From Caldilineaceae bacterium (GTDB lineage: Bacteria; Chloroflexota; Anaerolineae; Caldilineales; Caldilineaceae): 64,000 nucleotides of DNA. Below, in pieces: positions 1-8,805 of this stretch. Where the stretch lies: contig JAHBVG010000010.1 in NCBI GenBank assembly GCA_019637695.1, positions 43,666-107,665 on the forward strand, read 5' to 3'. The position numbers and the translations under genes were made by a program. The notes beneath the pieces were generated by a model that was given only the letters and a program-made list of their open reading frames with translations, made no database searches and was not told the origin of the DNA. How positions within the stretch are numbered: the first letter of the stretch is position 1; each line of letters starts with the position of its first letter.

Positions 1-543
1 ATGCAGTGGCACATGGGCAAGCAGCAGATAGGGGAGATTGGGCTAACGGTGCTACCTGGGCGGGGCGTACGGTTGGACTACAAGCACAATGGGGAACCCA
101 TCACCGAGTTGATACAGCTTGCCCACACAGAGCAGCGGCTAGGCGGCTATCGTGCCTGGTGGCTATGTCCGGCTTGCGGGCGGCGCTGTGGCGTGCTGTA
201 CGGCGGGCGGCGCTTCCTGTGTCGATTGTGTTACCGTCTGCCCTATCCGGTCCAGATGGCAGGAAACCCGATGTTGGAAAGCATCGACGGACGGCTCTAC
301 CGACTGCGGCGCAAGCTCAAAGCGACGGATAGAAGTATTGTAGGCGCACCACCACCACGGCCAAAGGGGATGCACTGGCGAACCTATGACCGGCTCTTTG
401 ATGGGTGGGTTGAATTGCAGCGGCTTAGGAACATGGCATTGGCTATAGAAGTTAGCGGCCTGTTGGGAGATATGCCAATTAGCCAGGCTGAACTTTGGCA
501 AGGTTTCCGGGAAGAAGTGCGGCGGCGCAAGGAAAGGGGGTGA
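1..543 (+). CDS. Zinc-ribbon hypothetical protein of a mobile element, 5' end may be cut
   Basis: The reading frame is open from base 1 and gives 180 residues to a TGA at 541-543. Two CxxC pairs (CPACGRRC around residues 56-63 and CRLCY around residues 73-77) form a probable four-cysteine zinc ribbon; the C-terminal half is basic and helical. Small proteins with this kind of ribbon are frequent in phages and integrative elements, and the next genes are a tyrosine recombinase and an excisionase-like protein, so it probably belongs to the same element. The function is unknown. The ATG at base 1 could be internal because upstream sequence is missing. Confidence 0.55.
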   Translation: MQWHMGKQQIGEIGLTVLPGRGVRLDYKHNGEPITELIQLAHTEQRLGGYRAWWLCPACGRRCGVLYGGRRFLCRLCYRLPYPVQMAGNPMLESIDGRLYRLRRKLKATDRSIVGAPPPRPKGMHWRTYDRLFDGWVELQRLRNMALAIEVSGLLGDMPISQAELWQGFREEVRRRKERG

Positions 544-630
544 TACCTTTGGCTGACTTTGATTTCAGCGCTTTGGAGTAGGTGGGGGCAGGGTTGGCGC
601 GTGCTGACCATGCCCCTTTTTTGTTTGGCA

Positions 631-671
631 CGAAAATTTAAGGATGCGTTTCGGCTGTTTTGGAGTATAAT
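631..671 (+). promoter_or_regulatory. Promoter of the integrase gene with shared upstream element
   Basis: A TATAAT -10 box lies at 666-671. Nineteen bases upstream ends a 17-base element, CGAAAATTTAAGGATGC (631-647), which recurs exactly at 1811-1827 with identical spacing to the -10 box of the excisionase-like gene. No TTGACA is present at the -35 position, so the element may be an activator/repressor site or an alternative -35. Confidence 0.6.
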
Positions 672-728
672 ATAGGTACTGATTATTTAAAGAAATCAGA
701 AGCTATTACACCAAACAGGGGAAACGCA

Positions 729-1769
729 ATGTCAACCGCACTCACCACCACCACACAGACGACGGCAATTGAAAGAGCAGGGCAGATGGCACAGGCGGGG
801 CAGATAGCCAACAGCTATGCAGAGCGCGGTGTCTTTGCTGATTACCTGACGCGCAAGTCCGGCGAAACCATTCGACGGCAGCGGGCAGACCTGGGACTCT
901 TCGCTGACTTTCTCTGTGCGGCCGGCGTGACCGATTGCCCAACCGCCGATGATTTGATGGGCAGTCCGGCAACCTGGCAGGGTGTCACCTGGGGCTTGGT
1001 TGAAGCGTTCCGAGAATGGCAGGTTTCCCAGGGCTACGCAGTGGGCAGCGTGAATGTGCGGCTGTCTACGGTGAAAGCCTATGCGGGGCTTGCTACGAAA
1101 GCGGGCGTACTTTCTGCGCAAAACCATGCGCTGATTAAGACGGTAGCGGGCTACAGTCGCAAAGAGGCGAAACGGGTTGATGAGCGGCGCGAGCAGACCC
1201 GCACCGGCGCAAAGAAAGCGGCGTCTATCTCCCTCACCAAAGAGCAAGCCGACGCGCTGAAAGCCCAGCCAGACACCCCACAAGGGCGGCGTGATGCCGT
1301 TATCATGGCCCTACTGCTAGACCACGGCCTGAGAGTGGGAGAGCTGGCCGGGCTTGAAGTCGCTCATTTCAACCTGAAAGCAGGTACGTTCACTTTCTAT
1401 CGGCCAAAGGTGGACAAGGAACAAACGCACAAATTGACGGCTGATAGCCTGCGCGCTGTGCGGGCCTGGCTTACCAGTGGGGACGCTACGCCTTTCGGCC
1501 CTCTCCTTCGGGGAAGTCGCAAGGGTGGAAAGCTGACAGAATCGGGCATGACCGAACGGGCGATTACGGACCGTGTACGGGTGCTTGGTGAGTCTGTGGG
1601 CGTTGCGGGCTTGTCTGCCCATGATTGCAGACACTACTGGGCAACACGGGCAGCGCAGCAAGGTACAGATCCATTCCGGCTGCAAGAGGCGGGCGGTTGG
1701 TCTTCGCTGGCGATGCCGCGCCGCTATGTGGAAGATGCACGTATCGCCAATGAGGGCGTCAAGCTGTAA
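729..1769 (+). CDS. Tyrosine recombinase / integrase
   Basis: 346 residues. The start at ATG 729 is chosen because an AGGGGAAA-type ribosome-binding site lies just before it; the open frame extends further upstream but without a start signal. The N-terminal half is a SAM-like core-binding domain. The catalytic domain carries the expected residues: Arg in DHGLRVGEL, Lys in the beta-hairpin FYRPKVDKEQ, the HxxR box in LSAHDCRHYW, and the nucleophilic Tyr in PRRYVED. The family performs site-specific strand exchange for integration and excision. It is followed by an excisionase-like gene under a promoter of the same design, so the two form the integration module of an element extending to the left of the window. 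Confidence 0.92.
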   Translation: MSTALTTTTQTTAIERAGQMAQAGQIANSYAERGVFADYLTRKSGETIRRQRADLGLFADFLCAAGVTDCPTADDLMGSPATWQGVTWGLVEAFREWQVSQGYAVGSVNVRLSTVKAYAGLATKAGVLSAQNHALIKTVAGYSRKEAKRVDERREQTRTGAKKAASISLTKEQADALKAQPDTPQGRRDAVIMALLLDHGLRVGELAGLEVAHFNLKAGTFTFYRPKVDKEQTHKLTADSLRAVRAWLTSGDATPFGPLLRGSRKGGKLTESGMTERAITDRVRVLGESVGVAGLSAHDCRHYWATRAAQQGTDPFRLQEAGGWSSLAMPRRYVEDARIANEGVKL

Positions 1770-1810
1770 CACAAAATGGGTGGTATCCTCACCATCCCCG
1801 AAAATGTTAT

Positions 1811-1851
1811 CGAAAATTTAAGGATGCAATTGGGGGGAAGTGTGGTATAGT
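1811..1851 (+). promoter_or_regulatory. Promoter of the excisionase-like gene with the same upstream element
   Basis: The 17-base element at 1811-1827 is identical to that at 631-647. A TATAGT -10 box follows at 1846-1851, with exactly the same spacing as in the integrase promoter. Sequences between the element and the -10 box differ, which points to selection on the element itself. Confidence 0.6.
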
Positions 1852-1889
1852 TTCCGCAGCGAAACAAAACAAACTTGTGAGGGTAGACA

Positions 1890-2093
1890 GTGACAGAACC
1901 GTTTAACCCCTGGTCAGTAACCGAGTTGGCAGACGCGGCGGGCGTGAGTGAAGTCTATATCCGCCGACTGTGCGCAGATGGCCGGATACAGGCGGCGCAA
2001 GTCGGTAAGACCTGGGTTATTCCTCGCGAAGTTGGCGACCAGTGGTTAGCGAGTAGGCGCAAGAAATGGGATAATCCCTTCAACAAAAAATAA
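1890..2093 (+). CDS. Excisionase-like winged-helix DNA-binding protein
   Basis: 67 residues starting at GTG 1890, preceded by GAGGGT. The sequence VTELADAAGVSEVYIRRLC is a MerR/excisionase-type helix-turn-helix and is followed by the usual wing (GKTWVIPREV). Proteins of this family bind att DNA and direct recombinase excision, or act as small repressors. Its position right after a tyrosine recombinase, and the shared promoter element, favour an excision role. A hairpin terminator follows about 100 bases downstream. Confidence 0.8.
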   Translation: MTEPFNPWSVTELADAAGVSEVYIRRLCADGRIQAAQVGKTWVIPREVGDQWLASRRKKWDNPFNKK

Positions 2094-2193
2094 CGGGCCT
2101 GACCAGTGCGGAAACACTGACCAGACCCTGACCGGCTCCGATGGAGTAAGCATCGGGCGGCTATGGAGTAGTTTACCATATCACCCGCTTCTT

Positions 2194-2217
2194 ACCCGTC
2201 AATTTGGCGGGTTTTTT
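2194..2217 (+). terminator. Intrinsic terminator after the excisionase-like gene
   Basis: A 7-bp stem (ACCCGTC / GGCGGGT, with one G-U pair) around the loop AATTT is followed by six T. It closes the integrase/excisionase transcript before the tRNA gene. Confidence 0.75.
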
Positions 2218-2329
2218 GTTATCTATCGTGATTGCAGTAGAACCGATTGATTGGTGACTTTTGCAGGTGCGCAGTTTCGATTAACAACACAATATCTTGT
2301 GGTTGCAAGCGGCGTCACCCACTACACAT

Positions 2330-2402
2330 GGCCCACTAGCTCAATTGGCAGAGCAAGTGACTCTTAATCACTGGGTTCGAGGTTCAAGTCCTCGGTGGGT
2401 CA
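2330..2402 (+). tRNA. tRNA-Lys (anticodon CTT)
   Basis: A full cloverleaf can be folded: acceptor GGCCCAC / GTGGGTC, D-stem GCTC / GAGC, anticodon stem AGTGA / TCACT with loop CTCTTAA (anticodon CTT), variable GGGTT, T-stem CGAGG / CCTCG with loop TTCAAGT, discriminator A. CCA is only partly encoded (next bases are CCT). An integrase remnant starts about 95 bases downstream, the usual arrangement for an island inserted at a tRNA 3' end. Confidence 0.96.
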
Positions 2403-2495
2403 CCTTCTACACTGTATCTTGTACCTGCCATCCTCGGCAGGTACTTTATTTTGTGGTTCAGTCCATTCCCATTTGTGGGCTAACGGACTGGGCTT

Positions 2496-2947
2496 ATGTC
2501 TCAAAACCCAAAGACCATCAAATTAGGGTTAGCGTTGGATGCGTTCCTGCTGGACTGCCAAGCGCGCCGACTTCGCGCGCAATCGGTAAAATTCTATCGC
2601 AACCAATTGCGGCGCTTTCTGGCTTATCTCCCCTGTGAGAATCTTCAAGATGTTACTCCCCATCTAATTCGTTCCTACCTAGTCAATTTGGAAGGGCAAG
2701 GGCTGAAACCCGCAAGCATTCACGCCGCGGCGCGGTCTATGCGCGCTTTCTTCAATTTCGCTGTGTAGGAAGAACTATTGCCCGAAAGCCCTATGGACAA
2801 AGTGAAAATGCCGCTGGCATGAACATCTACGCCCTCCAAGCGCTTATGGGCCACAGCAGCCTGGAAATCCTCAAACACTACGCTCGTCTTGAAGGTGTGG
2901 ACATAGCCGCTGCCCATCAACAGTATGGCGCAGTGGACAACCTGTAA
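2496..2947 (+). pseudogene. Decayed tyrosine integrase (nonsense codon plus deletion of the catalytic core)
   Basis: Residues 1-90 (start ATG 2496) are the SAM-like N-terminal domain of a XerD-type recombinase. An in-frame TAG at 2766-2768 interrupts the frame, which continues with EELLPESPMDKVKMP, the usual linker of this family. The catalytic section with the Arg, Lys and HxxR residues is then missing. The gene resumes in another frame from 2819 with the C-terminal box (LQALMGHSSLEILKHYARL), including the nucleophilic Tyr, and stops at 2945-2947. So there are at least two lesions. It lies immediately 3' of tRNA-Lys and 5' of the restriction-modification genes and is probably the fossil integrase of the island that brought them. 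Confidence 0.85.
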
Positions 2948-3349
2948 GCTCGTGGCTGGATAAAAGAAGATCTGGGCGAAGTCCACGCCCAGCACTCGCC
3001 AGCGGATACGCTGTTGTAGGAACAAACAGGGATAGCAATGGCCGTGATGTTGCCATCCATTGCTATCCCAAAATCTGCTATTCTCAGATAGAGTAAAGAA
3101 AGAATGGGACGTTTCAGACCTACCAATAACACAGCCCAATCCAGTTGGGTTTGGTCAGCGAAGATAAAAGGTGTGAGGAATTAGCTCTAACGAGCTTAGA
3201 GATCAAATTGTCTCACCACCATACCCAATGCTATACTTTCCCCAACCTCTAGCACCGACATCGTTGCAAGCGCCACCCTCAATGCGCCTGAATACCATCG
3301 GTGCGTTAGTCACAAATCGCTCTGCCACCCAGCCACAGGAATCGCACCC
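2948..3349. other. Intergenic stretch without recognisable gene
   Basis: About 400 bases between the integrase remnant and hsdR. Short open frames exist on both strands but none shows a recognisable motif or a ribosome-binding site; I see no clear repeat or terminator. It is likely degraded island DNA plus the hsdR promoter. Confidence 0.5.
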
Positions 3350-5890
3350 GTGCCACAATCCGAAGCCACCGCACGCATCAAGATCAACGACCTGCTCAAG
3401 GCCGCTGGCTGGCGTTTCTTTGCCGATGCCAATGGACCGGCCAACATCGTCCTGGAACCCAGCGTCAAGCTCAAACCAGCGGACCTCGACGCTTTGGGCG
3501 ATAACTTTGAGAAAGCAGGCAAAGGCTTTGTCGATTTCCTGCTGCTCAACGAGAAGGGCTTCCCGCTGATCGTGTTGGAAGCCAAGGCCGAGGACAAAAA
3601 TCCCCTGGTGGGCAAGGAACAGGCCCGCAAGTATGCCCGTTCGCTCAATTGCCGCTTTGTCATGCTCTCCAACGGCAACCTGCACTACTTTTGGGATCTG
3701 GACAGGGGCAACCCCTACATCATCACCGCTTTCCCCACGCCGACCTCGGTGATGGGCTATCAACGGGTGACGCCCGACCCACAGCGCTTGATCAAAGAAG
3801 ACGTGGGCGCTGACTATGTAGTGCTGACCCAGCGCCCTGGCTATGCATCTGAAGCGGCGTGGAAGAACGAGGCCGAACGACCTGGCTTCATCCAGACCAA
3901 CAAACTGCGCTTCCTGCGCCCCTATCAGCTAAACGCTGTCCATGCCCTGCAACGGGCTGTCAAGGATGGCAAAGACCGCTTCCTCTTTGAGATGGCGACC
4001 GGCACAGGCAAGACCCTGACCTCTGCGGCCATTATCAAGCTCTTCCTGCGTTCGGGCAATGCCAGCCGAGTCCTCTTCCTCGTGGACCGGCTGGAACTGG
4101 AAGAGCAGGGACGCAAAGCCTTCACCGACCTGCTTTCCGCCGATTTCAAGACTGTCATCTATAAAGAGAGCCGTGACGACTGGCGACATGCCGAAATCGT
4201 GGTCACCACTGTGCAATCGTTGCTCTTCAACAACAAATATCAGCACCTCTTTTCGCCCACCGATTTCGATCTGGTCATCTCCGACGAAGCGCACCGCTCC
4301 ATCGGCGGCAATGCTCGTTCGGTCTTCGATTATTTTGTCGGCTACAAGCTGGGCTTAACGGCCACCCCTCGTGACTATCTGCGCCGCTTTGACCAGACCA
4401 ACAGCCTATCCAGCGACCCCAGAGAGCTAGAGCGCCGTCTGCTGCTCGACACCTACCGCACCTTTGGCTGTGAAAGTGGACAGCCCACCTTCCGCTATTC
4501 GCTGCTCGACGGCGTGCGGGATGGCTACCTGATCAACCCCACCGTGGTCGATGCTCGCACCGAGGTCACCACGCAACTGCTTTCGCAACAGGGCTTTGTC
4601 GTCACCTTCAGCGACGAAGAGGGTGAGGACCAACAGGCGACCTTCAGACAGCGTGAGTTTGAAAAGCGCTTCTTCTCCCAGGCCACCAACCTCATTTTCT
4701 GCAAGACCTTTTTGGAAAACGCCCTGCGTGACCCCATCAGCGGCGAAATCGGCAAATCGATCCTCTTTGCCGTTAGCCAGAACCATGCAGCCAAATTGAC
4801 GCAGATCCTCAACGAGATGGCGGATCGCATCTTCCCTGGCAAATACCAGTCTGATTTCGCCGTGCAGGTCACTTCGCAGATTGCCGACGCCAAGCAGTAC
4901 ACCATCAACTTCACCAACAACAACCTGCTGGGGTCCGCCAACTTCATCGCCGCCTACAAGACCAGCAAGGCCCGTGTCTGCGTCACCGTGGGCATGATGA
5001 CCACCGGCTACGATTGCCCCGACATTCTCAACCTCGGTCTCTTCCGGCCTATCTTTTCGCCCACCGATTTCATTCAGATCAAGGGACGTGGCACCCGCAA
5101 GCACAATTTCCTTGAACAGCTATTCGATGATACGGTGAAAGAGGGGGTGGCCCAGCCGCAAAAACGAGCCTTCAAACTCTTCGATTTCTTCGCCAACTGC
5201 GAATACTTTGAGACCGAGTTCGATTACGATGAAGTGCTCAAACTGCCCATGCCCAAACCAGAGGACAGCGGCAACGGTGAGGGTGAAAACGGCATCGTCT
5301 ACACAGCCGCCTATGACCACATGGGCGTTGACATCCTTTCCACCATGAAAGAACAGACGGTCGGCGTGGATGGCATGAAAATCGACCGCATGTTCTTTGA
5401 AAAGTTCGGGGAGACGGTGCGCCAGGATGAGACCATCGCCCAGGCCGTGGAAGCAGGCCAATGGGATCGAGTCATCGATTACGTCAATCGGGAAGTCCTC
5501 AACAAGCCCAATGAATACTACACGCTGGACAAGCTGCGCAAAGCTGCTTCTGTGGACCGTCGCCTCACCATCCGTGAGATTTTGGAGAAGGTCTTCGGCC
5601 TGATTCCCCGCTTCAAATCCAAAGATGAACTGCTGGAAGAGGAGTTCGACAAGTTTGTAGCCAGCGAGAAGCCCGACGAAGCCGAGGCTATGCCCGCCAT
5701 CAAAAACTTCTTCAAGGCATACATCACCAGCGATCAGGTGCGCCATAGTATCGAAAGTCGCAGCTACACCGATCTGGCGACCAACCCCACCTTTTCCATC
5801 AAGGACTATCGGGCCGTGCCGGACAAGTACCGCACCCGCATCCCTGAATATGTCAAAGATTACGTCTCTCTCAATCAATTCGCAGCGTAG
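3350..5890 (+). CDS. hsdR: Type I restriction enzyme R subunit (EcoEI-like HsdR)
   Basis: 846 residues starting at GTG 3350, with AGGA ten bases upstream. The N-terminal nuclease domain has a PD-(D/E)xK pattern (Asp near residue 63, LEAK near 76-79). The SF2 translocase motor follows: Walker A MATGTGKT near 215, DEAH near 312, GLTATP motif III, and a late motif with QIKGRGTRK. The C-terminal part resembles the EcoEI R C-terminal domain. The length fits the EcoEI-type family rather than the longer EcoKI type. In type I systems this subunit cuts unmodified DNA after ATP-driven translocation, in complex with M and S subunits. The methyltransferase-specificity gene starts 11 bases after its stop, so the two are co-transcribed. 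Confidence 0.93.
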   Translation: MPQSEATARIKINDLLKAAGWRFFADANGPANIVLEPSVKLKPADLDALGDNFEKAGKGFVDFLLLNEKGFPLIVLEAKAEDKNPLVGKEQARKYARSLNCRFVMLSNGNLHYFWDLDRGNPYIITAFPTPTSVMGYQRVTPDPQRLIKEDVGADYVVLTQRPGYASEAAWKNEAERPGFIQTNKLRFLRPYQLNAVHALQRAVKDGKDRFLFEMATGTGKTLTSAAIIKLFLRSGNASRVLFLVDRLELEEQGRKAFTDLLSADFKTVIYKESRDDWRHAEIVVTTVQSLLFNNKYQHLFSPTDFDLVISDEAHRSIGGNARSVFDYFVGYKLGLTATPRDYLRRFDQTNSLSSDPRELERRLLLDTYRTFGCESGQPTFRYSLLDGVRDGYLINPTVVDARTEVTTQLLSQQGFVVTFSDEEGEDQQATFRQREFEKRFFSQATNLIFCKTFLENALRDPISGEIGKSILFAVSQNHAAKLTQILNEMADRIFPGKYQSDFAVQVTSQIADAKQYTINFTNNNLLGSANFIAAYKTSKARVCVTVGMMTTGYDCPDILNLGLFRPIFSPTDFIQIKGRGTRKHNFLEQLFDDTVKEGVAQPQKRAFKLFDFFANCEYFETEFDYDEVLKLPMPKPEDSGNGEGENGIVYTAAYDHMGVDILSTMKEQTVGVDGMKIDRMFFEKFGETVRQDETIAQAVEAGQWDRVIDYVNREVLNKPNEYYTLDKLRKAASVDRRLTIREILEKVFGLIPRFKSKDELLEEEFDKFVASEKPDEAEAMPAIKNFFKAYITSDQVRHSIESRSYTDLATNPTFSIKDYRAVPDKYRTRIPEYVKDYVSLNQFAA

Positions 5891-5901
5891 ATTGGATTCC
5901 C

Positions 5902-8427
5902 ATGTTAGACGCCGAAACCAGACGCCGTATCGACACCGCCCGTGATATCCTCGTGGGCAAAGTGCCGGACCCCAAGAGCCAGGTCGAGCAGATCACCATC
6001 GCCCTCATCTACAAGTTCATGGACGACATGGACGCCGAAAGCGAGGAATTGGGCGGCAAGCGCAACTTCTTCGCCGGTGAGTTCGCCCGTTACGGCTGGC
6101 CCAAGCTCATGCACGCCGGTCTGGGCGGTCACGAAACGCTCAACCTCTACGCCGAAGCCATTGCCAAAATGCCCGAAAATCCTGGCATCCCCCTGCTCTT
6201 TCGGGAGATCTTCAAAAACGCCTACCTGCCCTACCGTGACCCAGAGACGTTGCGGGCCTTCCTCAAAATCATCAACGAGTTCGAGTACGACCACTCGGAA
6301 CGGTTGGGCGATGCCTTTGAATACCTGCTCTCGGTGCTTGGCTCGCAGGGGGATGCCGGTCAGTTCCGCACGCCCCGCCACATTATCGATTTCATCGTGC
6401 GCATCGTGGACCCCAAGAAGAACGAAAGCGTACTCGATCCGGCCTGTGGTACGGCTGGCTTCCTCATTTCATCCTACAAGCAGATCCTGGCCGCCAACAC
6501 CGACGCCAGGGGACACAGCACGCTGACGCCCGATGAGCGCAAACGGCTGGCCGACAACTTCAGGGGCTACGACATTTCGCCCGATATGGTGCGCCTGTCG
6601 CTGGTCAACATGTACCTGCATGGCTTTGTCGCTCCCCACATCTACGAATACGACACCCTCACCAGCCAGGAGCGCTGGAACGAATACGCCGATGTCATCC
6701 TCGCCAACCCGCCGTTTATGTCGCCCAAGGGAGGCATCCGGCCCCACAACCGCTTCACCGTGGAGAGCAAGCGCAGCGAAGTCCTCTTTGTCGATTACAT
6801 CGCCGAACACCTGACGCCCACCGGCAGAGCGGGCGTCATCGTGCCCGAAGGCGTCATCTTCCAGAGCCAGAACGCCTATAAACAACTGCGCAAGCTGCTG
6901 GTGGATGGTTCGCTGGTGGCCGTCATCTCGCTGCCCGCTGGCGTCTTCAACCCCTATTCCGGCGTCAAGACTTCCATCCTGCTTCTCGACAAAGCGCTGG
7001 CAAAGAAGAGCGACCACATTGCCTTTTTCAAGGTGGAAAGCGACGGCTTCGACCTGGGCGCACAGCGCCGCCCCAGCGACAAAGACGATCTACCCCAGGT
7101 GAGCGCCGAACTGGGCGATTACCTGCGCCGCTTGCGCTCAGGCGAGCCGGTGGACGAGTTGCAGCCGACCACGGGGCTGATTGTGGCAAAGGAGAAGGTT
7201 GCCGAGAACGGGGATTACAATCTGAGTGGTGAGCGGTATCGGGAAAAGAATACCCGCACCTCATCATTTCCATTTGTGCGAATCGGCGAGATCTCTGAGG
7301 TTAGAAGCGGATTTGGTTTTCCTCTTGACGAACAAGGAAAACTCAACCAGCCAATTCCATTCCTCAAGGTCAGCGATATGAACCTACCAAGAAACCAACG
7401 GCAGATCGTCGAATGGAACAACACTGTATCGCATCAGGTCTTGCAGCGTCTCGGTGCTCGCTCCTGTCCAGCAGGAACCGTGATCTTCCCAAAGATTGGG
7501 GCGGCGATTGCTACAAATAAGAAAAGACTACTTACTTGTGAGGCTGCATTTGATAATAATGTGATGGGGATCGTCCCATCTGATCAGCTACTGTCTGAAT
7601 ATCTTTTCGCTATTCTTCAGACCATTGACCTTTCAACTTGGGCAAGTGAATCACAACCACCCTCAATGAGAAAAACTGTGGTCGAAGCACATAAAATCCC
7701 CCTGCCCCCGTTGATCGTACAACAGGAAATCGTCGCCGAAATCGAGGGCTACCAGAAAGTCATCGACGGCGCTCGTGCCGTCCTCGATCACTATCGTCCC
7801 CACATCCCGATAGATCCTGAGTGGCCGATGGTGGAGTTGGGCGAATTATGCGAGAAAGTCCAGTACGGAATTTCAGTACCACTGAAAATGGAATCTACTG
7901 GCTACAAAACCTTCCGCATGAACGAGATTGTTGAAGGTAGGTGCGTTGACAACGGTGAAATGAAGCGAGCCGAAATCTCCGCTGATGAGTTCCAAAAATA
8001 TCGTCTTTCAAGAGGTGATATTCTTTTCAATCGTACCAACAGCATTGAGCATGTTGGGCGTACAGGCATCTTCGATCTTCCAGGTGACTACTGCTTTGCC
8101 TCCTACCTCATTCGGCTCATTATTTTGGCAGATAAGGCAGATCCATTCTTCGTCAATGCATTTATGAACTCAGATAGCTTTCAGCAAGGCATTAAGCAAT
8201 TTGCCAGTCGAGCGATTGGACAAGCAAATATCAACGCAAAATCTCTCAGCAGTTACCGTATTCCTTTGCCATCCCTGGCAGTTCAACGTGCCATCGTTGC
8301 CGAAATCGAAGCCGAACAAGCCCTGGTCAACGCCAACCGAGAACTGATCACCCGCTTCGAGCAGAAGATCGGGGCCGTCCTTGCCCGTGTGTGGGGCGAG
8401 GGTGAGCCGGTCCTCGTGGAAGGGTAG
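5902..8427 (+). CDS. Fused type I methyltransferase-specificity protein (HsdM-HsdS)
   Basis: 841 residues. Residues 1-150 are the helical HsdM N-terminal domain. The N6-adenine methyltransferase core has SAM-binding DPACGTAGFL near 179 and catalytic NPPF near 269. From about residue 450 the protein becomes an HsdS: target-recognition domain 1, a conserved helix (QQEIVAEIEGYQKVIDGA), target-recognition domain 2 (from WPMVELGELC) and a second conserved helix (QRAIVAEIEAEQALVNA). The fusion replaces the usual separate hsdM and hsdS genes. By eye the two recognition domains (about 7260-7690 and 7850-8280) are more AT-rich than the methyltransferase half, which suggests exchange of specificity modules. 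The M part would methylate, and the S part would set a bipartite target. Confidence 0.93.
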   Translation: MLDAETRRRIDTARDILVGKVPDPKSQVEQITIALIYKFMDDMDAESEELGGKRNFFAGEFARYGWPKLMHAGLGGHETLNLYAEAIAKMPENPGIPLLFREIFKNAYLPYRDPETLRAFLKIINEFEYDHSERLGDAFEYLLSVLGSQGDAGQFRTPRHIIDFIVRIVDPKKNESVLDPACGTAGFLISSYKQILAANTDARGHSTLTPDERKRLADNFRGYDISPDMVRLSLVNMYLHGFVAPHIYEYDTLTSQERWNEYADVILANPPFMSPKGGIRPHNRFTVESKRSEVLFVDYIAEHLTPTGRAGVIVPEGVIFQSQNAYKQLRKLLVDGSLVAVISLPAGVFNPYSGVKTSILLLDKALAKKSDHIAFFKVESDGFDLGAQRRPSDKDDLPQVSAELGDYLRRLRSGEPVDELQPTTGLIVAKEKVAENGDYNLSGERYREKNTRTSSFPFVRIGEISEVRSGFGFPLDEQGKLNQPIPFLKVSDMNLPRNQRQIVEWNNTVSHQVLQRLGARSCPAGTVIFPKIGAAIATNKKRLLTCEAAFDNNVMGIVPSDQLLSEYLFAILQTIDLSTWASESQPPSMRKTVVEAHKIPLPPLIVQQEIVAEIEGYQKVIDGARAVLDHYRPHIPIDPEWPMVELGELCEKVQYGISVPLKMESTGYKTFRMNEIVEGRCVDNGEMKRAEISADEFQKYRLSRGDILFNRTNSIEHVGRTGIFDLPGDYCFASYLIRLIILADKADPFFVNAFMNSDSFQQGIKQFASRAIGQANINAKSLSSYRIPLPSLAVQRAIVAEIEAEQALVNANRELITRFEQKIGAVLARVWGEGEPVLVEG

Positions 8428-8437
8428 GCGGCTAGTA

Positions 8438-8470
8438 ACCGCACGTTCACCTGTAGACGTGCGGTTTGTT
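8438..8470 (+). terminator. Terminator after the restriction-modification operon
   Basis: A perfect 9-bp stem ACCGCACGT / ACGTGCGGT with a 10-base loop starts 11 bases after the hsdMS stop and is followed by TTGTT. The T-run is short, but the position and strong stem favour termination. Confidence 0.7.
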
Positions 8471-8805
8471 GATGATTAACAAAATAATCCGGTAAGCCGT
8501 AGGTGCGAGCCGACCGCAGCGGTCGGATTTTAGCCGCACAGCTTCGCCTTCTCAGCAGAACCGCAGCTAGAAGCAGCGGCTACGATTACCAGAATAAATT
8601 CTTAACCTTCAAGTAACCGCATCTACGTTTCATCATCTTCCTGATCAATACAAATTTTCACCATTTTTTTGACCAGTACACATCCAAACCAAAGCCGTCC
8701 AGCCCAGGATCGATCCTGGGCTGGACGGCTTTGGCGGCAGCAACTCAATCACGCGTCATCGTCCTGGGGCGGCATTCCCCTCAGCGCGAAGGCGTCCGCC
8801 TTCGC
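8471..8805. other. Non-coding gap between convergent genes
   Basis: No gene is visible. The stretch contains a short hairpin (CCGACCG / CGGTCGG near 8507-8526) and the perfect 46-bp palindrome listed separately. It separates the plus-strand restriction operon from the minus-strand surface-protein gene. Confidence 0.6.
8689..8734. repeat. Perfect 46-bp palindrome
   Basis: Bases 8689-8711 are the exact reverse complement of 8712-8734, with no unpaired loop (centre GGATCGATCC). It lies 72 bases beyond the stop of the minus-strand giant protein, where a terminator would be expected, but neither side carries a proper T-run. It may act as a transcript-end hairpin or be a mobile palindromic repeat. 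Confidence 0.85.

Noticed and set aside
2297..2638. 113-residue open frame across the tRNA gene
   Set aside because: It overlaps a perfectly folding tRNA-Lys and the integrase remnant in another frame; no family signal.
2948..3349. A transposase fragment on the minus strand between the integrase remnant and hsdR
   Set aside because: The short frames show no DDE or other transposase motif, and I could not find terminal inverted repeats.
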